Source: Epiperipatus broadwayi
Lineage: Eukaryota; Onychophora; Udeonychophora; Euonychophora; Peripatidae
Assembly (NCBI GenBank): GCA_028023455.1
Contig: JAQFVV010006294.1
Coordinates: 556,001-620,000, forward strand
Direction of reading: 5' to 3'
DNA length: 64,000 bases
Shown: positions 60,481 to 64,000 of the stretch, one piece after another
How positions within the stretch are numbered: position 1 is the first letter of the stretch
Layout of the letters: the number at the start of each line of letters is the position of its first letter
Position numbers and translations under genes: made by a program
Notes under the pieces: model-generated
What the model was told of the DNA's origin: nothing
Databases searched by the model: none
What the model saw: only the letters and a program-made list of their open reading frames with translations

Positions 60481-60924
60481 AACTATAACCATGTGTTTTC
60501 TGACCTTAGGCCTCCAAAATGTTGTCTTTTATTTCAAAATAAATGACTGTTTTAAAGTTTAAAAAATCTTCAGTAACAATCTTAACTAAAAACGAATTAA
60601 TCTTACATACAACTTTTTTATAAATATCCTTACACTAACATATATTCAACAAAAAACTTTTTATTTTAAAACTTCTATACCTATAATGGTGAATGAAAAT
60701 CTTTCAAACAATCAAACACAAAAACTTTCAAATAACTCACTCTCTTAACCACAATTTATACTTTCATACACAATAATTAGTCTTTATAGTGATGCTCTCA
60801 AATGATCAATCGCATATGCATTTAACAAATAGCATAAAAAAAAAATTTAAATAAAATTTATCTCTGTTCTTTGTCTTATTCGTATTTGCAGGCTAGTAAA
60901 ATTGTAATAGTTTTGGCGTGAAAA
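60481..60924. other. Right part of the Merlin-type element
   Basis: AT-rich DNA between LINE B and the right inverted repeat. No coding region seen. Confidence 0.5.
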
Positions 60925-60957
60925 TGATGCCATCAGGTGGCATCTTTGTCTAGTAAA

Positions 60958-61165
60958 TTATTATCCTTTCCTGTATTGTCCCTCATTATTTTTTTTGACA
61001 AATTTCCAATGCTCAAATTCATGCTCTGACAAAAATTCTTCAAAAACTGTCCATTATTGTTACATGCATCAATTTCTTCAATATGCTCATTCATATCCCC
61101 TATAATCATTATTCTCTTTCTCCCTTTTTTTTAAAACTCTGTATATCCTTAACTAAACATTTGTA
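60958..61165 (-). pseudogene. CR1-like LINE copy A, upstream part
   Basis: Collinear with 58650-58850 of copy B: shared words include gtattgtccctcat, aatttccaatgctcaaatt, cttcaaaaactg(t/a)ccatt, and tcaatttcttcaatatg. It encodes the middle of the endonuclease on the minus strand. Together with 52477-53213 it shows that copy A was one element before the transposon entered. Confidence 0.8.
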
Positions 61166-61760
61166 TCTTTAACCAATATTTCCACCAACACTACCTCTAA
61201 TATTCATATTACATAACCATTTTAAATAATCATATAAACTATTTACATATATATATACTTCTTTTTTATATGTGCTTAAAATCTACATCAACTACAATAA
61301 ACCTATTATACACATTAATTACATACATTAAATTATATACAACTTTATACTTATTTTAAATAACTATATCTCATTTCTTATATATAATTAAACTCTAATT
61401 AATTTACTTTTAATCCATTATATATATTACGCACTATATAAGATTAAAAACAAACTTTTTATATACATGGTTATTAATAATTTCATTGCACAACTAATTT
61501 ACTTAATTACCCAAACTATATATATACACACACAACTTTTTATCAATAAATAAACTCTACATTAAATTAATTATATACATAAATTATATACCTCAAATTA
61601 TTTAATATTTGCACATTCTTATATTATCCATATTTCATTTACTAAAATTTCCAACTGTCATTTAATACCCATTTACCACCTAATTTGCATATCCTTTAAC
61701 AAAATTAACACATTTATCTACATTCTCCTAAATATATTATAATGGACTAAGCTTTTAAAT
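61166..61760. other. Strongly C-over-G skewed AT-rich tract
   Basis: By hand count, 61201-61740 contains about 90 C but only about 10 G. The skew has the same sign as the minus-strand LINEs next to it. It may be upstream LINE DNA too diverged to align, or an unrelated repeat. No ORF is recognised. Confidence 0.5.
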
Positions 61761-63299
61761 ATTTATTTATATAATTTAGATTATATATGTACCGTTATCC
61801 AAACAGAGGGGGAAATATGGTCAATACTTTACATATTAACTATACTAACAACCAGACCGGGTATTATCTAGAAATACGCAGACGACAACCACCTTTCAAG
61901 ACCGTTAAATACACTCTTCGATTAGAAAAATATCTCTCCAATGAATATTTTTTAATTTATACTGGGTATTGAACCTGGTAATATCCAGAGAATTTAAATA
62001 GAATATTCACAAAAGATTTTACACGCTTCTAGCGCTTGTTTCTTCAGCAAATTCAATAAAACATATGAAACTCACCTCATTAGCGATCAGATATTAAATA
62101 TTTAAAACAAGACTATATAATAAACACATTTTGTTTTAACTAAATTTCATAAGGTGATAGATTAAAAAAAAATCAGGCCAAATTAACAATTAAAACAACA
62201 TATTTATTTACATATAATAGCCTATCAAATTATAATAGCATAAACATATAATAAAACTTAAATTATTTACAAAGTTGTCGTTTTTTTTTGTTTGTTTAAA
62301 TGTTAAGCCAGTTTTTTGTTCACTATTTCAAAAATGTCTTTCCGCTCTAATTACTATTATAATAATTAGTTTAAGTGATAATCCTTTTCATTTTTAAAAA
62401 ATATGTATGTATGTTTTCTTTTTAAATACTTTTTTGTGATAAGTACATTTTACGCATTTGTTACATGGCACCCCTCCCAATTTAGGAGTAAATGCATCAA
62501 TTTATTTTCTTAGGCATTAACTGATTTTAAATTCAACCACATTATTAAAAAAATATTCCATCATTGCCTAATCACAATGAGCAAGAGTTTTAAAAGAGGC
62601 ATCAAACTTAATGACTTTGCATTTCATGAGCAGATTGATCGTGTGATAATTAAATTACATTTAATTTCTTGCGAATGTCATGATTGCAACAAAAGTCTAA
62701 ATTTTGGCATCTATATATGCCAAACATGATCTTTGAACATTTTATATGTAAAAGTCGGGATTATCTCTACAATACATTCGACTTATGATTATTTTTATTA
62801 ATTGTCTGACAATTTTATATCTCCTAAAAGAAAAGGTTTGATCAAACCTAGAATACAATCTGAAATTCTTAAATTTACTTATATGCACACACATATCTCA
62901 ATCTATTATTACCTACCTCATCATCACTCGACATGTACTTTTAAAGAACTGTATTATTTTTTTCATTCATGCCTATATTTATTCCATGTCAAAAGATTTT
63001 ATTTTTAACTTTATATGCCCTATTTTAATCTTTTATTGGGTCACACTCTGCTGTATCCAAAGAGCAGACTTATGAGCTGGGTTACTCACAAATTTTATTT
63101 GTCACAATTCCGGGATTGATACTTAATTACTTTCCAAAGTTTTCACTTTTTTTTATTTATTTATGAAGAATTATTATTAAAACACTAATATGATTTCTGT
63201 CGAATTATTGGACTTTTATTCTTTCGTTTTCTTAATCAGATGCTTCTTAAATAATAAAAAATCTTATTTTATTTACACTCATTATTAAATTAATACATT
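61761..63299. other. AT-rich DNA, nothing recognised
   Basis: No supported gene or RNA. Frames of 61-68 codons (61787, 62802) have no recognised domain. Confidence 0.5.
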
Positions 63300-63430
63300 G
63301 TACAGGCTTAACATCTGCATTTAGCACGAAATACGTACATTAGTGATTATTTATCTTTTCAACATATGTGTGAGCAGGTGCGTCAGCAATATAAGATGGC
63401 AGTGAGAATTGTGGGTCATGTGCTCATTAT
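63300..63430 (+). repeat. FB1 single arm (partial)
   Basis: It matches the FB1 arm at 23320-23430: agcacgaaata, gtgattatttatcttttcaaca, tgtgagcaggtgcgtcag and gtgggtcatgtg. It ends before the terminal gaaagtctgagttc block. Confidence 0.6.
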
Positions 63431-63604
63431 TAAAAAAAAAAATTCCATTTTAATCATATTCCATATCAAAATCCGAGGTCGTTATCTACGAAATCTATAC
63501 CTGCCAATCTGTCTTACCACTAGATTTTTTTTATCTGGTGATTCCTTATTTTGATACTTTTCTTTTGACATTCTTGATAGCTGCTTGTACTAGAGAATTG
63601 CCTC

Positions 63605-63820
63605 TCAGTCTTTTGTGTTATCTTGCATGAGTGAGATCCATCCATCTGCAAACTTTTGTTCTTTCAGGGCTGCAAGAGAATTGTCTCTTGCTGGATTCAT
63701 TCCAATAGATTTTCTGTAGCCAAATTTCATGACATTTATGTTTGACTCTTTAAGTTGGGGTTTAAATCTCCTGTCTTTTGTTTCATAAGCAGGTCTAGTG
63801 CTATCAAAAGCACTTAGTAA
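63605..63820 (-). other. Unrecognised coding-like stretch
   Basis: A 71-codon open stretch without an early Met reads, in part, STRPAYETKDRRFKPQLKES, then MKFGYRKSIGMNPARDNSLA and ALKEQKFADGWISLMQ. The charge pattern and mixed residues look like protein rather than translated AT-rich DNA. It could be an exon, a gene fossil, or part of a transposase continuing beyond the window. I do not recognise the family. Upstream on the same strand (to about 63890) the frame reads MLVGTERRTVEQIS before a stop. Confidence 0.3.
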
Positions 63821-64000
63821 TTAGGATATTTGTTCAACAGTCCTTCTCTCAGTGCCAACGAGCATCTGGTCTATATTATAAAGAAAACTGTGTCACATTA
63901 TCCTAATAATCTAAAGTTCAGATAGTGGGTTGGCCATCAACACTCAATTTCACTAACTGCCTATGGAAAAATGGTTCATCAGGTCAACATTTTTTTGACA

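Larger units (their letters stand above)
53214..60957 (+). mobile_element. Merlin-type DNA transposon, itself interrupted
   Basis: The ends 53214-53246 and 60925-60957 are 33-bp inverted repeats with 29 matches (outer words tttactagacaaag and acctgatggc). They interrupt LINE copy A: LINE sequence on the right (60958-61165) is the upstream continuation of that on the left. Inside is an ISXO2/IS1595-like transposase fossil, the hallmark of the eukaryotic Merlin superfamily. Subtracting LINE B and its stub (about 55636-60480) leaves about 2.9 kb, a plausible Merlin length. The 8-9-bp target duplication expected for Merlin was not resolved because the flanking LINE has diverged. That the repeats and the transposase belong to one element is inferred from position. 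Confidence 0.65.

Overview
This is an AT-rich (roughly 70% A+T by eye) animal-type genomic window dominated by transposable elements. I see no intact host gene, no rRNA gene, no true tRNA gene, no CRISPR array and no bacterial-style operon. The non-LTR and LTR retroelements, tRNA-derived SINEs, foldback repeats, microsatellites and a Merlin-type DNA transposon point to a metazoan nuclear genome. The species cannot be fixed from sequence alone; an AT-rich invertebrate is an inference.

Layout. 1-10,150: AT-rich DNA with two large inverted-repeat (foldback) elements (3631-4188 and 4372-4754), a possible Tc1/mariner scrap, an unrecognised ORF cluster (6073-6919) and a compositionally distinct island (8918-9400). 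10,165-13,456: a full-length RTE-type LINE with an 11-bp target-site duplication; its endonuclease and reverse transcriptase motifs are intact but one small frameshift breaks the ORF. 13,468-23,500: AT-rich DNA with a 779-bp hairpin (20,021-20,799) of the same family as 4372-4754, a SINE and a possible EGF-like exon on the minus strand (18,760-18,949). 23,560-27,115: a decayed Ty3/gypsy-like element on the minus strand that has lost RT and is split by an insertion carrying a SINE. 27,115-39,019: AT-rich DNA with tandem repeats, small foldback elements, one SINE and a LINE scrap.

39,020-51,423 is the centrepiece: a 12.4-kb LTR retrotransposon with very long LTRs (about 4.6 kb each, about 0.65% different by eye count) around a 3.2-kb interior. 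The interior codes only for a long coiled-coil protein and a gag/capsid-like protein, in the same reading frame and separated by one TGA. There is no protease, RT, RNase H or integrase, so it is a young, gag-only, non-autonomous element that must borrow its enzymes.

51,424-61,760 is a nested stack. A perfect (ATT)n tract of about 300 bp abuts a LINE 3' end. A CR1-like LINE (copy A) is split by a Merlin-type DNA transposon with 33-bp terminal inverted repeats. That transposon is itself interrupted by a second CR1-like LINE (copy B, PHD + SGNH-esterase ORF1 and endonuclease/RT ORF2), whose 3' end is followed head-to-tail by a third 3' stub. A strongly C-over-G skewed tract follows. 61,760-64,000: AT-rich DNA, another foldback arm and an unrecognised coding-like stretch on the minus strand.

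Functionally, the elements depend on one another. SINEs and gag-only elements need enzymes supplied by others, and the order of nesting gives a relative history of insertions.
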